Below, in pieces: positions 25,781 to 34,309 of a stretch of DNA of 38,654 bases. The DNA lies in the NCBI GenBank assembly GCA_031253795.1, contig JAIRVR010000077.1:1-38654 (forward strand). The letters are read 5' to 3'. The stretch's first letter is position 1, and each line of letters starts with the position of its first letter. A program made the translations under genes and the position numbers. This stretch comes from Burkholderiaceae bacterium. GTDB taxonomy: Bacteria > Pseudomonadota > Gammaproteobacteria > Burkholderiales > Burkholderiaceae_C. A model generated the notes under the pieces. That model ran no database searches. It had not been told where the DNA came from and was given only the letters and a program-made list of their open reading frames with translations.

Positions 25781-25954
25781 AATGCAGCCATTCTGAGCGA
25801 TGGGACAGGGGCAGGGCAACAGGGCTTGCACCGCGCGCCGGGCAGGCTGGCCGGGCTGCGAAATTCTTTGGCTGAAAGCTGCAATGACGCTGCTGCGCTT
25901 CGCCAATAAAGTAATGAGTCTCGTTTTCATTGAAGACATCCGCAGGAGGTTTCC

Positions 25955-26362
25955 ATGTACATCGACAGCAGCAGCCATCCCCTGGTCCGCATGGGTTACG
26001 AGCGCGACAAGGCCCAGCCCATCACCGAGCTGCTGGCCGACTTCTCGGCCCTGCTCGACCGCGGCCAGGCCTTTGTCTTCGTCAGCGAAGGCGACATGGC
26101 GCAGGAAGAGCGCTCGCCCGAGGACCGCAAGCAGGTCGTGCTGTGGATGAAGGCCCACCGGCCCGCGCTGCAGGGCCTGGTGCGGGCCCTGGTCCATGCC
26201 GAGCCCGACGCGCACAAGCGCGAACAGGCGGCTGAATTCGCGCGGATGTTCGGCAAGGCCTGGGGCTATCCCCTGCTGCTGGTGGCCTCCCCGCAGGAAG
26301 CCCGCCAGCGCGCCCTGGAGCTGCTTGAAACCGATGGAGATGGAGCGAGGGAAACACCATGA
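25955..26362 (+). CDS. Unrecognised 135-residue protein, first gene of the SoxR-linked efflux locus
   Basis: A soluble, acidic protein of 135 residues with no signal peptide or membrane segment. A near-perfect AGGAGGT lies five bases before the ATG, so efficient translation is expected. The pattern is alternating strands and helices: QAFVFVSEGDM, then a charged helix with EDRKQVVLWMKAHRPALQGLV, then a helix ending MFGKAWGYPLLLVASP, then EARQRALELL. The layout is reminiscent of a STAS/SpoIIAA-like fold, but I do not recognise the family. It is the first plus-strand gene after the SoxR box, and its stop overlaps the AraC gene start (ATGA), so the two are coupled. A signalling or regulatory partner of the AraC protein is possible but unproven. 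Confidence 0.75.
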   Translation: MYIDSSSHPLVRMGYERDKAQPITELLADFSALLDRGQAFVFVSEGDMAQEERSPEDRKQVVLWMKAHRPALQGLVRALVHAEPDAHKREQAAEFARMFGKAWGYPLLLVASPQEARQRALELLETDGDGARETP

Positions 26363-27210
26363 ATGCCATAGACAGCGCCTTGCTGAAAGTCCTGCCCCGC
26401 GAATGGGACCCGGACCATGTGGACCGGCCCGTGCTCGTCCTGCCCATGCAGTCGGGCCCGGGTGACTGGGGCATGGACTTCCACGCCCACCGCAAAAGCC
26501 AGCTGATGGTGACCAATGCGGGCCTGATCACGCTGGAGACCGATGCCGGCGTCTGCGTGGTGCCGCCGCGCAGCGCGGCCTGGATACAGGGCGGAACCCT
26601 GCACCGCGTCAGCTGCAGCGGCGCGGCCAGCGGCTACATCGTCTTTGTCGAGGCCGAAGCGGCCCGGGCCCTGCCCGGACCCTGCCATGCGCTCGCCGTC
26701 TCGCCCTTTCTGCGCGCTCTGCTGGACCGGGTGCTGGACCTGCCCCACGACTACGAGGTCGATGGCCACGAGGGCCGGCTCATGCGCGTGCTGCTCGATG
26801 AAATCGGGGCCGCCCAGCCCGAGGGCCTGCACCTGCCCCTGCCGCGCGACCGCCGCCTGCGCCGCATGACCACGGCCCTGTGCGCCGACCCCCGCCTGCA
26901 GGCCCGCCTGGCCGACTGGGCGCAGCAAATCGGGATGAGCGAGCGCAGCATGACACGCCTGTTCCTGGCCGAGACCGGCCTGACCGTCAACCAGTGGCGC
27001 CGCCAGCTCCATGTGCTGACCGCGCTGCAGCAACTGTCCGAGGGCCTGCGCATCCAGAGCGTGGCCGATGCCCTGGGCTACGAGAGCGCACCGGCCTTCG
27101 TGACCATGTTCCGCAAGGCCGTCGGCACCTCGCCGCGCCGCTTTCTCGCGCAGCGCAGCGCGCCCCAGCAGGGCATGACGCCCCGGCCTCCGCCGGACGC
27201 CGCTGCCTGA
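26359..27210 (+). CDS. AraC-family transcriptional regulator with N-terminal cupin
   Basis: 283 residues. The N-terminal half is an AraC-type cupin (WGMDFHAHRKSQLMVTNAGLITLETDAG, VVPPRSAAWIQGGTLH), the NimR-like layout. The C-terminal half has two helix-turn-helices: LADWAQQIGMSERSMTRLFLAETG and RIQSVADALGYESAPAFVTMFRKAVGTSPRRF. Its ATG overlaps the preceding stop. It lies 129 bp before the RND adaptor gene, on the same strand, and probably regulates the pump genes in response to a ligand bound by the cupin. No clear binding site is recognised in 27211-27339. Confidence 0.9.
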   Translation: MNAIDSALLKVLPREWDPDHVDRPVLVLPMQSGPGDWGMDFHAHRKSQLMVTNAGLITLETDAGVCVVPPRSAAWIQGGTLHRVSCSGAASGYIVFVEAEAARALPGPCHALAVSPFLRALLDRVLDLPHDYEVDGHEGRLMRVLLDEIGAAQPEGLHLPLPRDRRLRRMTTALCADPRLQARLADWAQQIGMSERSMTRLFLAETGLTVNQWRRQLHVLTALQQLSEGLRIQSVADALGYESAPAFVTMFRKAVGTSPRRFLAQRSAPQQGMTPRPPPDAAA

Positions 27211-27339
27211 ATCCCCTTTTCCACCACCCATTCCAGCCGTTGTGACACAGGTCTTGCGGGCCGCGCGCGCCGCAGGGACGGCTGTGCCCGCAAAGCGCCG
27301 CCGCATGCCCTGCGCGGCCGATTTCGAAGGAGATTTGCC

Positions 27340-28515
27340 ATGTCCGTTTTTCACACGCCGCCGCTGCGGCGCAGCCTGCTGGGCGCCGCCGTCGCGGCCC
27401 TGGCCCTGCTGGCCGGCTGCCGCCAGCAGGCCGTGGGCGATGCCCACGCCAGCAATGGTCCGCCGCCCGCGCCCGAGGTACTGGTGGCCGAGGTCGCGCC
27501 CGCCAGCGTGCGCGCCTGGGATGAATTCAACGGCCGCATCGATGCCGTCGAGTCCGTGCAACTGCGCCCCCGCGTGTCGGGCTATATCGAGCGCATCGTC
27601 TTCAGCGAAGGCCAGGAGGTGAGGAAGGGGCAACTGCTCTTCGTCATCGACCAGCGGCCCTACCGCGCGGCCCTGGCCAGTGCCGAGGCCGAGCTGGAGC
27701 GCACGCGCGCCGGTGCCGCGCTGGCGCGCACCCAGGACCAGCGCGCGCGCCAGCTGGTGGCCGAGAACGCCGTCTCGCGCGAGGAAGCCGATACGCGTGC
27801 CGGAGCCCTGGCCCAGGCCCAGGCCCAGGTGCGCGCGGCCGAGGCCGCGCTGGCCTCGGCCCGCCTGAACCTGGACTTCACCGAGGTCCGGGCCCCCGTG
27901 TCCGGCCGCGCTGGCCGCGCCCTGCTGACCATGGGCAACATGGCCCAGGCCGACCAGAGCGTGCTGACCACCCTGGTGTCCCAGGACCCGGTGTATGTCT
28001 ACTTCGATGCCGACGAGCACAGCGTCCTGCGCAGCCAGGCGCTGGCGCGCCCGGGCAAGGCCCACCCCGTGCGCGTGGGCCTGGCCAGCGAGGAGGGCTT
28101 TCCCCATACGGGCACGCTGGACTTCACCGACAACCAGCTCAACCCCGGCACCGGAACCCTGCGCGTGCGCGCCCGCCTGCCCAATCCCGACCGCCTGCTC
28201 ACACCCGGCCTGTTCGCGCGCGTACAGCTGCAGGGCAGCGGCGCCCAGCAGGCCCTGCTGATCGATGACAAGGCCGTGCTCACCGACCAGGACCGCAAAT
28301 ACGTCTATGTGGTGGGCGAGGGCCAGGTGGCCGAGCGCCGGGACCTGGTCCTGGGCCGCATGGTCGATGGCCGGCGCGTCGTGGAAAAGGGCCTGGCCGC
28401 GGGCGACCGGCTGGTGGTGGGTGGCCTGCAGCGCATCTACTACCCGGGCATGCCCGTCAATCCCCAGCCCGCGCCGCAGGCGCAGGAGGCCGCCGCCGTG
28501 GCGGCGGCACGGTAA
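27340..28515 (+). CDS. RND efflux periplasmic adaptor (membrane-fusion) lipoprotein
   Basis: 391 residues with lipobox LLAGC (C27), so it is anchored to the inner membrane. The biotinyl-lipoyl-like halves (RVSGYIERIVFSEGQEVRKGQLLFVID, and LNLDFTEVRAPVSGRAG) flank an alpha-helical hairpin of about residues 110-165. The beta-barrel and membrane-proximal domains follow (GTLDFTDNQLNPGTGTLRVRARLPNPD). It bridges the pump encoded next and an outer-membrane channel. GAAGGAGA lies before the ATG. It is the first of three contiguous genes for a tripartite pump. Confidence 0.93.
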   Translation: MSVFHTPPLRRSLLGAAVAALALLAGCRQQAVGDAHASNGPPPAPEVLVAEVAPASVRAWDEFNGRIDAVESVQLRPRVSGYIERIVFSEGQEVRKGQLLFVIDQRPYRAALASAEAELERTRAGAALARTQDQRARQLVAENAVSREEADTRAGALAQAQAQVRAAEAALASARLNLDFTEVRAPVSGRAGRALLTMGNMAQADQSVLTTLVSQDPVYVYFDADEHSVLRSQALARPGKAHPVRVGLASEEGFPHTGTLDFTDNQLNPGTGTLRVRARLPNPDRLLTPGLFARVQLQGSGAQQALLIDDKAVLTDQDRKYVYVVGEGQVAERRDLVLGRMVDGRRVVEKGLAAGDRLVVGGLQRIYYPGMPVNPQPAPQAQEAAAVAAAR

Positions 28516-28527
28516 GCGGGGCAGGCC

Positions 28528-31500
28528 ATGGATTTTTCCAAATTCTTCATAGACCGCCCCATCTTCGCGGTCGTGCTGTCCATCATCCTGTTCGCCGTGG
28601 GCCTGGTCGCCATTCCCCAGCTGCCCGTGGGCGAGTACCCCGAGGTCGTGCCGCCCAGCGTGGTGGTGCGTGCCACCTACCCGGGCGCCAACCCCAAGGA
28701 AGTCGCCGAATCCGTGGCCGTACCGCTGGAAGAGGCCATCAACGGCGTCGAAGGCCTGATGTACATGAAGTCCGTCGCGGCTTCCGACGGCAGCCTGCAG
28801 GTGGTGGCCACCTTCCGCCCCGAGGTGGACCCCGACACGGCGGCCGTGCGGGTGCAAAACCGCGTCAGCCAGGCCCAGAGCCGGCTGCCCGAGGAAGTGC
28901 GACAGTTCGGCGTGACCACGCAAAAGCAGTCGTCCACGCCGCTGATGTACGTCGGCCTGGTATCGCAGGACGGCCAGCATGACGCCCTGTACCTGCGCAA
29001 CTACGTCACGCTCAAGATCAAGGATGTGCTGGCGCGCATTCCCGGCATCGGCGACGTGGGCATCTACGGCGCGGGCGACTACGCCATGCGCGTCTGGCTG
29101 GACCCGAACAAGGTGGCGGCGCGCCAGCTCACGGCCCCCGAGGTGATCGCCGCCATCCGCGAGCAGAACATCCAGGTCTCGGCCGGCCAGCTCGGCGCCC
29201 AGCCCAGTCCCCAGAGCGCCGACAAGCTGCTGTCCATCAACGTGCGCGGGCGCCTGAAGACGCCCGAGGAGTTCGGCGACATCGTGCTCAAGAGTGGCGC
29301 CGACGGACAGGTCGTGCGCCTGGCCGACGTGGCGCGCATCGAGCTGGGCGCCAGCGACTACACGCTGCGCTCCTGGAGCGACAGGAAGAACATGGCGGCC
29401 GTGGGCATTTTCCTGTCGCCGGGTGCCAATGCCCTGGGCGTGGCCGAGCAGGTCTACGAGGCCATGGAGCGGCTGTCCCGCGATCTGCCCCAGGGCGTGG
29501 CCTTCGAAACGGTCTGGGACCCCACGGTTTTCGTGCGCGACTCCATCAAGGCCGTGCAGAGCACTCTGATCGAGGCTGTGATCCTGGTGGTCCTGGTGGT
29601 CATCGTCTTCCTGCAGACCTGGCGCGCCTCCATCATCCCGCTGCTGGCAGTGCCCGTGTCCATCGTCGGCACCTTCGCAGGCCTGTACCTGCTGGGCTAT
29701 TCCATCAACACCCTGACCCTGTTCGGCCTGGTGCTGGCCATCGGCATCGTGGTGGACGACGCCATCGTCGTGGTCGAGAACGTGGAGCGCTACATCGAGG
29801 AAGGCCATACGCCCCTGGAGGCCGCCCATCTGGCGATGAAGGAGGTGTCGGGTCCCATCATCGCCATCGCCCTGGTGCTGTGCGCGGTCTTCGTGCCCAT
29901 GGCCTTCCTCAGCGGCGTGACGGGCCAGTTCTACAAGCAGTTCGCCGTCACCATCGCCATTTCCACGGTGATCTCGGCCGTCAACTCGCTGACCCTGTCG
30001 CCGGCCCTGGCTGCCAAGCTGCTGCAGCCGCGCGGCGCACCGCGCGATGCGCTGTCGCGCGGCCTGGACCGGAGCCTGGGCTGGTTCTTCCGGCCCTTCA
30101 ACCGCTTCTTCGATCGCAGCGCCCACGGCTACCAGAGCTCGGTGGGCCGTTCGCTGGGCCGCCGTGGCCTGGTGTTCGCCGTCTACGCGGCCCTGCTGGC
30201 CGCAACGGCCGTGCTGTTCCAGGCCGTGCCCGGCGGCTTCATTCCTTTGCAGGACAAGCTGTACCTGTTCGGCGGCGCCAAGCTGCCGGAAGGCGCCTCT
30301 CTGGCCCGCACGGATGCCGTCACGCGCCAGATGGTCGATGCTGCGCAAAGTGTGGAGGGTGTGGACATGGTCGCGGCGTTCGCGGGCTTCAATGCCCTGC
30401 AATCCACGACCACGCCCAATCTGACCAGCTCCTACATCATGCTCAAGCCCTTTGGCGAGCGCACGCGCAGCGCCGAGGCCATCAATGCCGAGCTGAGCGC
30501 CAAGTTCGCCGGCATCGAGGGCGGCTTCGCCTATGCGCTGATGCCGCCGCCCATCCAGGGTCTGGGCAACGGGTCGGGCTATTCGCTGTTCCTGCAGGAC
30601 CGTGCCGGCCTGGGCTACGCTGCGCTGCAGCAGGCACTGCAGGCCTTCCAGGCCGAGATCGCCAAGACCCCGGGCATGACCTATCCGGTCAGCAGCTACC
30701 AGTCCAACATCCCCCAGCTCGAGGTCAAGGTGGACCGCACCAAGGCCAAGGCCCAGGGCGTGGCCCTGACCGACCTGTTCCAGACGCTGCAGGCCTATCT
30801 GGGCTCGGTCTACGTCAATGACTTCAATGCCTTCGGCCGTGTCTGGCGCGTCATGCTGCAGGCCGACGCCGACCATCGCCAGGCGGTGGAGGACATCGCC
30901 CGGCTGCGCACGCGCAATGCGCGCGGCGAGATGGTGCCCATAGGCTCCATGGTCACCGTCGTGCCCAGCTTCGGCCCCGACCCCGTGCTGCGCTACAACG
31001 GCTTTCCCGCGGCCGACCTCATCGGCGACTCCGACCCGCGCGTGCTGTCCTCGGCCGAGGTCCTGACCCGGCTGCAGGACATCGCGCAGCGCACGCTGCC
31101 GCGCGGCATCGAGCTGGCCTGGACCGATCTCAGCTACCAGCAGGTCGAGCAGAGCCATGCGGCGGCCGTGGTCTTCGCCATCGCCGTGATGCTGGTCTTC
31201 CTGGTGCTGGCCGCACTGTACGAGAGCTGGACCCTGCCGCTGGCCGTCATCCTCATCGTGCCGGTCTGCATTTGCGCGGCGCTGTTCGGCGTCTGGCTGG
31301 CCGGGGGGGACAACAATGTCTTCGTCCAGGTGGGCCTGGTGGTGCTCATGGGTCTGGCCTGCAAGAACGCCATCCTCATCGTGGAGTTCGCCCGCGAGCT
31401 GGAACTGCGCGGCGTGGGCATCGTCGATGCCGCGCTCCAGGCCTGCCGGCTGCGCCTGCGCCCCATCGTCATGACCTCCATCGCCTTCATCGCGGGCGCC

Positions 31501-31713
31501 GTGCCCCTGCTCATCGGCAGCGGCGCGGGCAGCGAGGTGCGCGCGGCCACGGGCGTGACCGTGTTCTCGGGCATGCTGGGCGTGACCCTTTTCGGCCTCT
31601 TCCTCACCCCCGTGTTCTATGTGACGCTGCGCCGGCTGTCCGGCCGCGCGCTGACCGGTCATGCGCCCGCGCAGGCCGCCACCCCATCCACCCTGGAGAC
31701 CCACCATGCCTGA
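28528..31713 (+). CDS. RND multidrug efflux pump, HAE1 family
   Basis: 1061 residues, the usual length. The start FFIDRPIFAVVLSIILFAVG is the first membrane helix. The proton-relay pair is in GIVVDDAIVVVENVER (D410 and D411). The family signature GLACKNAILIVEFA lies in the second half, together with the duplicated six-helix blocks and large periplasmic loops of AcrB/MexB-type pumps. It exports hydrophobic compounds in exchange for protons. The gene begins 12 bases after the adaptor stop. The upstream SoxR box suggests induction by redox-active compounds. The actual substrate cannot be read. Confidence 0.95.
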   Translation: MDFSKFFIDRPIFAVVLSIILFAVGLVAIPQLPVGEYPEVVPPSVVVRATYPGANPKEVAESVAVPLEEAINGVEGLMYMKSVAASDGSLQVVATFRPEVDPDTAAVRVQNRVSQAQSRLPEEVRQFGVTTQKQSSTPLMYVGLVSQDGQHDALYLRNYVTLKIKDVLARIPGIGDVGIYGAGDYAMRVWLDPNKVAARQLTAPEVIAAIREQNIQVSAGQLGAQPSPQSADKLLSINVRGRLKTPEEFGDIVLKSGADGQVVRLADVARIELGASDYTLRSWSDRKNMAAVGIFLSPGANALGVAEQVYEAMERLSRDLPQGVAFETVWDPTVFVRDSIKAVQSTLIEAVILVVLVVIVFLQTWRASIIPLLAVPVSIVGTFAGLYLLGYSINTLTLFGLVLAIGIVVDDAIVVVENVERYIEEGHTPLEAAHLAMKEVSGPIIAIALVLCAVFVPMAFLSGVTGQFYKQFAVTIAISTVISAVNSLTLSPALAAKLLQPRGAPRDALSRGLDRSLGWFFRPFNRFFDRSAHGYQSSVGRSLGRRGLVFAVYAALLAATAVLFQAVPGGFIPLQDKLYLFGGAKLPEGASLARTDAVTRQMVDAAQSVEGVDMVAAFAGFNALQSTTTPNLTSSYIMLKPFGERTRSAEAINAELSAKFAGIEGGFAYALMPPPIQGLGNGSGYSLFLQDRAGLGYAALQQALQAFQAEIAKTPGMTYPVSSYQSNIPQLEVKVDRTKAKAQGVALTDLFQTLQAYLGSVYVNDFNAFGRVWRVMLQADADHRQAVEDIARLRTRNARGEMVPIGSMVTVVPSFGPDPVLRYNGFPAADLIGDSDPRVLSSAEVLTRLQDIAQRTLPRGIELAWTDLSYQQVEQSHAAAVVFAIAVMLVFLVLAALYESWTLPLAVILIVPVCICAALFGVWLAGGDNNVFVQVGLVVLMGLACKNAILIVEFARELELRGVGIVDAALQACRLRLRPIVMTSIAFIAGAVPLLIGSGAGSEVRAATGVTVFSGMLGVTLFGLFLTPVFYVTLRRLSGRALTGHAPAQAATPSTLETHHA

Positions 31714-33142
31714 ACTCCGCACAACCCTGGGTCGCCGCGCCCTGGTCCTGGCCTCGGCCAGCCTGGTCGCAGGCTGTGCCGTGGGCCCCGACTTCCAGTC
31801 GCCGCGGCCGCCCGCCACGGGCGAGCGCTTCGCAAGGGCGGAGCCGGTGCAGGCGCAGGAGCCGCGGGCCCTGCCCGACACCGCCTTCTGGCGCCAGTTC
31901 CAGGACCCGCAGCTCAGCGGGCTGGTCGAGCAGGCCCTGGGCGCCAACCAGGACCTGCGCCTGGCCCTGGCCCGGCTGGACGGGGCCCAGGCCCTGCTGC
32001 GCGAAAGCCGCTTCGACCAGATTCCCACGGTCACGCTGTCGGGCCAGGCCACGCAGCAAAAGCGCAGCGAAAGCGAAGCCCTTTACGGGCCGCGCAGCCT
32101 GCGCAGCTACAGCGCGGGGCTCAGTGCCAGCTGGGAGATCGACGTCTTTGGCCGCGTGCGCCGCAACATCGAGGCCCATGGCGCCGAACTGCGCGCCGGC
32201 GTGGCCGACCTGGCGGCGCTGCAGGTGGCCATCGCGGCCCAGGTGGCCGGCAGCTATGCCGACCTGCGCGGCTGGCAGCAGCGCCTGCGCCTGGCCGAGG
32301 CCAACGCGGCCAACCAGGACGACACGCTGCGCCTGGTGCGCCTGCGCCTCACGCATGGCAGCGGCACGGAATTCGACCTGGCACGTGCCCAGGCCCAGCT
32401 GGAGGCCACGCGCTCGCGCATTCCGGCACTGCAGGCCCAGATCGCCGTGGCCCAGCACCGCCTGGCCGTGCTCACGGGCCAGGCGCCCGAGGCCCTGATC
32501 ACGGCCCTGGATGCGCCCGCGGCCCTGCCCCAGCTGCCGCCGGCCATCGACCCCGGCACGCCGGCCGACCTGCTGCGCCGCCGCCCCGATGTGGCCGCGG
32601 CCGAGGCCCGGCTGCATGCGGCCACGGCGCGCATCGGCGTGGCCACGGCCGAGCTGTTCCCGCGCCTGTCCCTGGGTGGGCTGCTGGGCAGCTCGGCCCT
32701 GCACAGCAGTGCCCTGTTCGAGGGCGGCAGCGCCACCAGCAGCGTTTTCCTGGGGGTGGACTGGTCCTTCCTCGACGTGGGCCGTGTGCGCGCGCGCATC
32801 GCCACCAGCGAGGCCGGCGCCCAGGCCTCCCTGGCCCAGTACCAGCAGACCGTGCTGCTGGCGCTGGAGGATACGGAAAATGCCCTGGTGCGCCTGCAGC
32901 GCACGCGCACCGAGGATGCCCACCTGGCCCTGGCCGCCCAGCAGCGCGAGCGCGCCGAACAACTGGCCCTGCGCCGCTACCACCTGGGCAGCGTGGGCCT
33001 GTACGAGGTGCTGGATGCCCAGCGCGACCTCTATGCAGCCCAGGATGCCGCCGCCGACAGCCGCGCGCGCGGCCTGCGCGCCGCCGTGGCGCTCTACCAG
33101 GCGCTGGCCGGTGGCTGGAGCGAGGAGCGGGTGCCGGGCTGA
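31706..33142 (+). CDS. RND efflux outer-membrane channel lipoprotein, NodT/OprM family
   Basis: 478 residues. I chose the ATG at 31706, with CTGGAG upstream; it overlaps the pump stop by eight bases, so translation is coupled. The lipobox is LVAGC (C24), followed by AVGPDFQSPRPP, the typical OprM/NodT start. Two repeated halves contain the outer-membrane efflux helical pattern (LALARLDGAQALL..., LRLVRLRLTHGSGTEFDLARAQAQLE, PADLLRRRPDVAAAEARLHAATARIG, LRRYHLGSVGLYEVLDAQRDLYAAQ). It forms the trimeric exit duct of the pump. Confidence 0.94.
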   Translation: MPELRTTLGRRALVLASASLVAGCAVGPDFQSPRPPATGERFARAEPVQAQEPRALPDTAFWRQFQDPQLSGLVEQALGANQDLRLALARLDGAQALLRESRFDQIPTVTLSGQATQQKRSESEALYGPRSLRSYSAGLSASWEIDVFGRVRRNIEAHGAELRAGVADLAALQVAIAAQVAGSYADLRGWQQRLRLAEANAANQDDTLRLVRLRLTHGSGTEFDLARAQAQLEATRSRIPALQAQIAVAQHRLAVLTGQAPEALITALDAPAALPQLPPAIDPGTPADLLRRRPDVAAAEARLHAATARIGVATAELFPRLSLGGLLGSSALHSSALFEGGSATSSVFLGVDWSFLDVGRVRARIATSEAGAQASLAQYQQTVLLALEDTENALVRLQRTRTEDAHLALAAQQRERAEQLALRRYHLGSVGLYEVLDAQRDLYAAQDAAADSRARGLRAAVALYQALAGGWSEERVPG

Positions 33143-33197
33143 GGCGGGGGGCCGGGGCCCGGAATCCGTGGCGCCGGCACGGACGCCCCGGACTTCC

Positions 33198-33203
33198 TAC
33201 AAT
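33198..33203 (+). promoter_or_regulatory. -10 element directly before the MetH-like gene
   Basis: TACAAT lies eight bases before the ATG at 33212, with no Shine-Dalgarno between them. A transcript starting about seven bases downstream would have almost no leader. No good -35 is visible at the usual distance. A nearly identical arrangement precedes the LysR gene at 38401. Confidence 0.5.
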
Positions 33204-33211
33204 TGCCGACC

Positions 33212-34276
33212 ATGAGCCAGCCCCAGTACACCCGCGCCAAAGAGCTTCCCGCCATCCTTGCCCAGCGCCTCGTCGTCCTCGACGGCGCCATGGGCACCAT
33301 GATCCAGCGCTTCAAGCTGGGCGAGGCCCAGTACCGCGGCCAGGGCTATGCCGGGCCCGGCAGCGCGGGCGACCGCTTCAAGGACTTCGCCTACGACGTC
33401 AAGGGCAACAACGAGCTGCTGTCGCTGACGCGTCCCGACGTGATCCGCGACATCCATGAAAAATACCTGGCCGCGGGTGCCGACCTGATCGAGACCAATA
33501 CCTTCGGAGCGACCACCATCGCCCAGGAGGACTATCACATGGCCGACCTGGCCTATGAGATGAATCTCCGAAGCGCCCAGCTGGCGCGCGCCGCCTGCGA
33601 CAAGTTCAGCACGCCCGGGCACCCGCGCTACGTGGCCGGCGCCCTGGGCCCCACGCCCAAGACGGCCAGCATCAGCCCCGACGTGAACGATCCGGGGGCG
33701 CGCAATGTCAATTTCGAGCAGCTGCGCCAGGCCTATCTGGAGCAGACCCTGGCCCTGATCGAGGGCGGCGCCGACGTCATCCTGGTCGAGACCATCTTCG
33801 ACACGCTCAATGCCAAGGCCGCGCTGTTCGCCGTGGACGAGGCCTTCGAGCAAAGCGGGCAATGCCTGCCCATCATGATCAGCGGCACGGTGACCGATGC
33901 CTCGGGCCGCATCCTGTCGGGCCAGACGGTGACTGCCTTCTGGCACAGCGTGCGCCATGCCAACCCGCTGTCCATCGGCCTGAACTGCGCGCTGGGCGCG
34001 GCCCTGATGCGCCCCTACGTGCAGGAGCTGAACAAGGCGGCCCCCGACACCTTCATCAGCTGCTACCCCAACGCCGGCCTGCCCAATCCCATGAGCGACA
34101 CGGGCTTCGACGAGACGCCCGAGGTCACCAGCCGCCTGGTGCACGAGTTCGCGGCCGAAGGCCTGGTCAACATCGTCGGCGGCTGCTGCGGTACCACGCC
34201 CGATCACATCGGTGCCATCGCCAAGGCCGTGGGCAGCACGCCCACGCGCCGGCTGTTCTACCCGGAAGCGGCCTGA
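33212..34276 (+). CDS. Homocysteine S-methyltransferase domain protein (N-terminal half of split MetH)
   Basis: 354 residues from the ATG at 33212. It contains only the homocysteine-binding, zinc-dependent barrel of cobalamin-dependent methionine synthase: [63 protein letters not shown]. The zinc cysteines are C259 (in GLNCALG) and C325/C326 (in GGCCGTTP). The folate, cobalamin and reactivation domains are absent. In Burkholderiales MetH is commonly encoded as two genes, and this corresponds to the first. The second half is not found downstream within the window, which is unusual. A stand-alone S-methylmethionine-type enzyme is less likely, because the sequence is MetH-like throughout. Confidence 0.9.
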   Translation: MSQPQYTRAKELPAILAQRLVVLDGAMGTMIQRFKLGEAQYRGQGYAGPGSAGDRFKDFAYDVKGNNELLSLTRPDVIRDIHEKYLAAGADLIETNTFGATTIAQEDYHMADLAYEMNLRSAQLARAACDKFSTPGHPRYVAGALGPTPKTASISPDVNDPGARNVNFEQLRQAYLEQTLALIEGGADVILVETIFDTLNAKAALFAVDEAFEQSGQCLPIMISGTVTDASGRILSGQTVTAFWHSVRHANPLSIGLNCALGAALMRPYVQELNKAAPDTFISCYPNAGLPNPMSDTGFDETPEVTSRLVHEFAAEGLVNIVGGCCGTTPDHIGAIAKAVGSTPTRRLFYPEAA

Positions 34277-34309
34277 CCCGCGCGGGCGGCTGCACGCAAG
34301 GCCTTTGAC

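Noticed and set aside
25913..25931. AATGA...TCATT dyad before the 135-residue protein gene, Fur-box-like at first glance
   Set aside because: Only about 9 of 14 positions fit the 7-1-7 Fur pattern, and the central part (GTCTCGTTT) does not match, unlike the strong site at 1521.
26266..32052. A 1928-residue open frame on the minus strand
   Set aside because: It runs antisense to soxR-linked genes with clear family motifs (unknown protein, AraC, RND adaptor and pump). Its translation is low-complexity Gly/His/Arg/Ala-rich, the normal shadow in GC-rich DNA.
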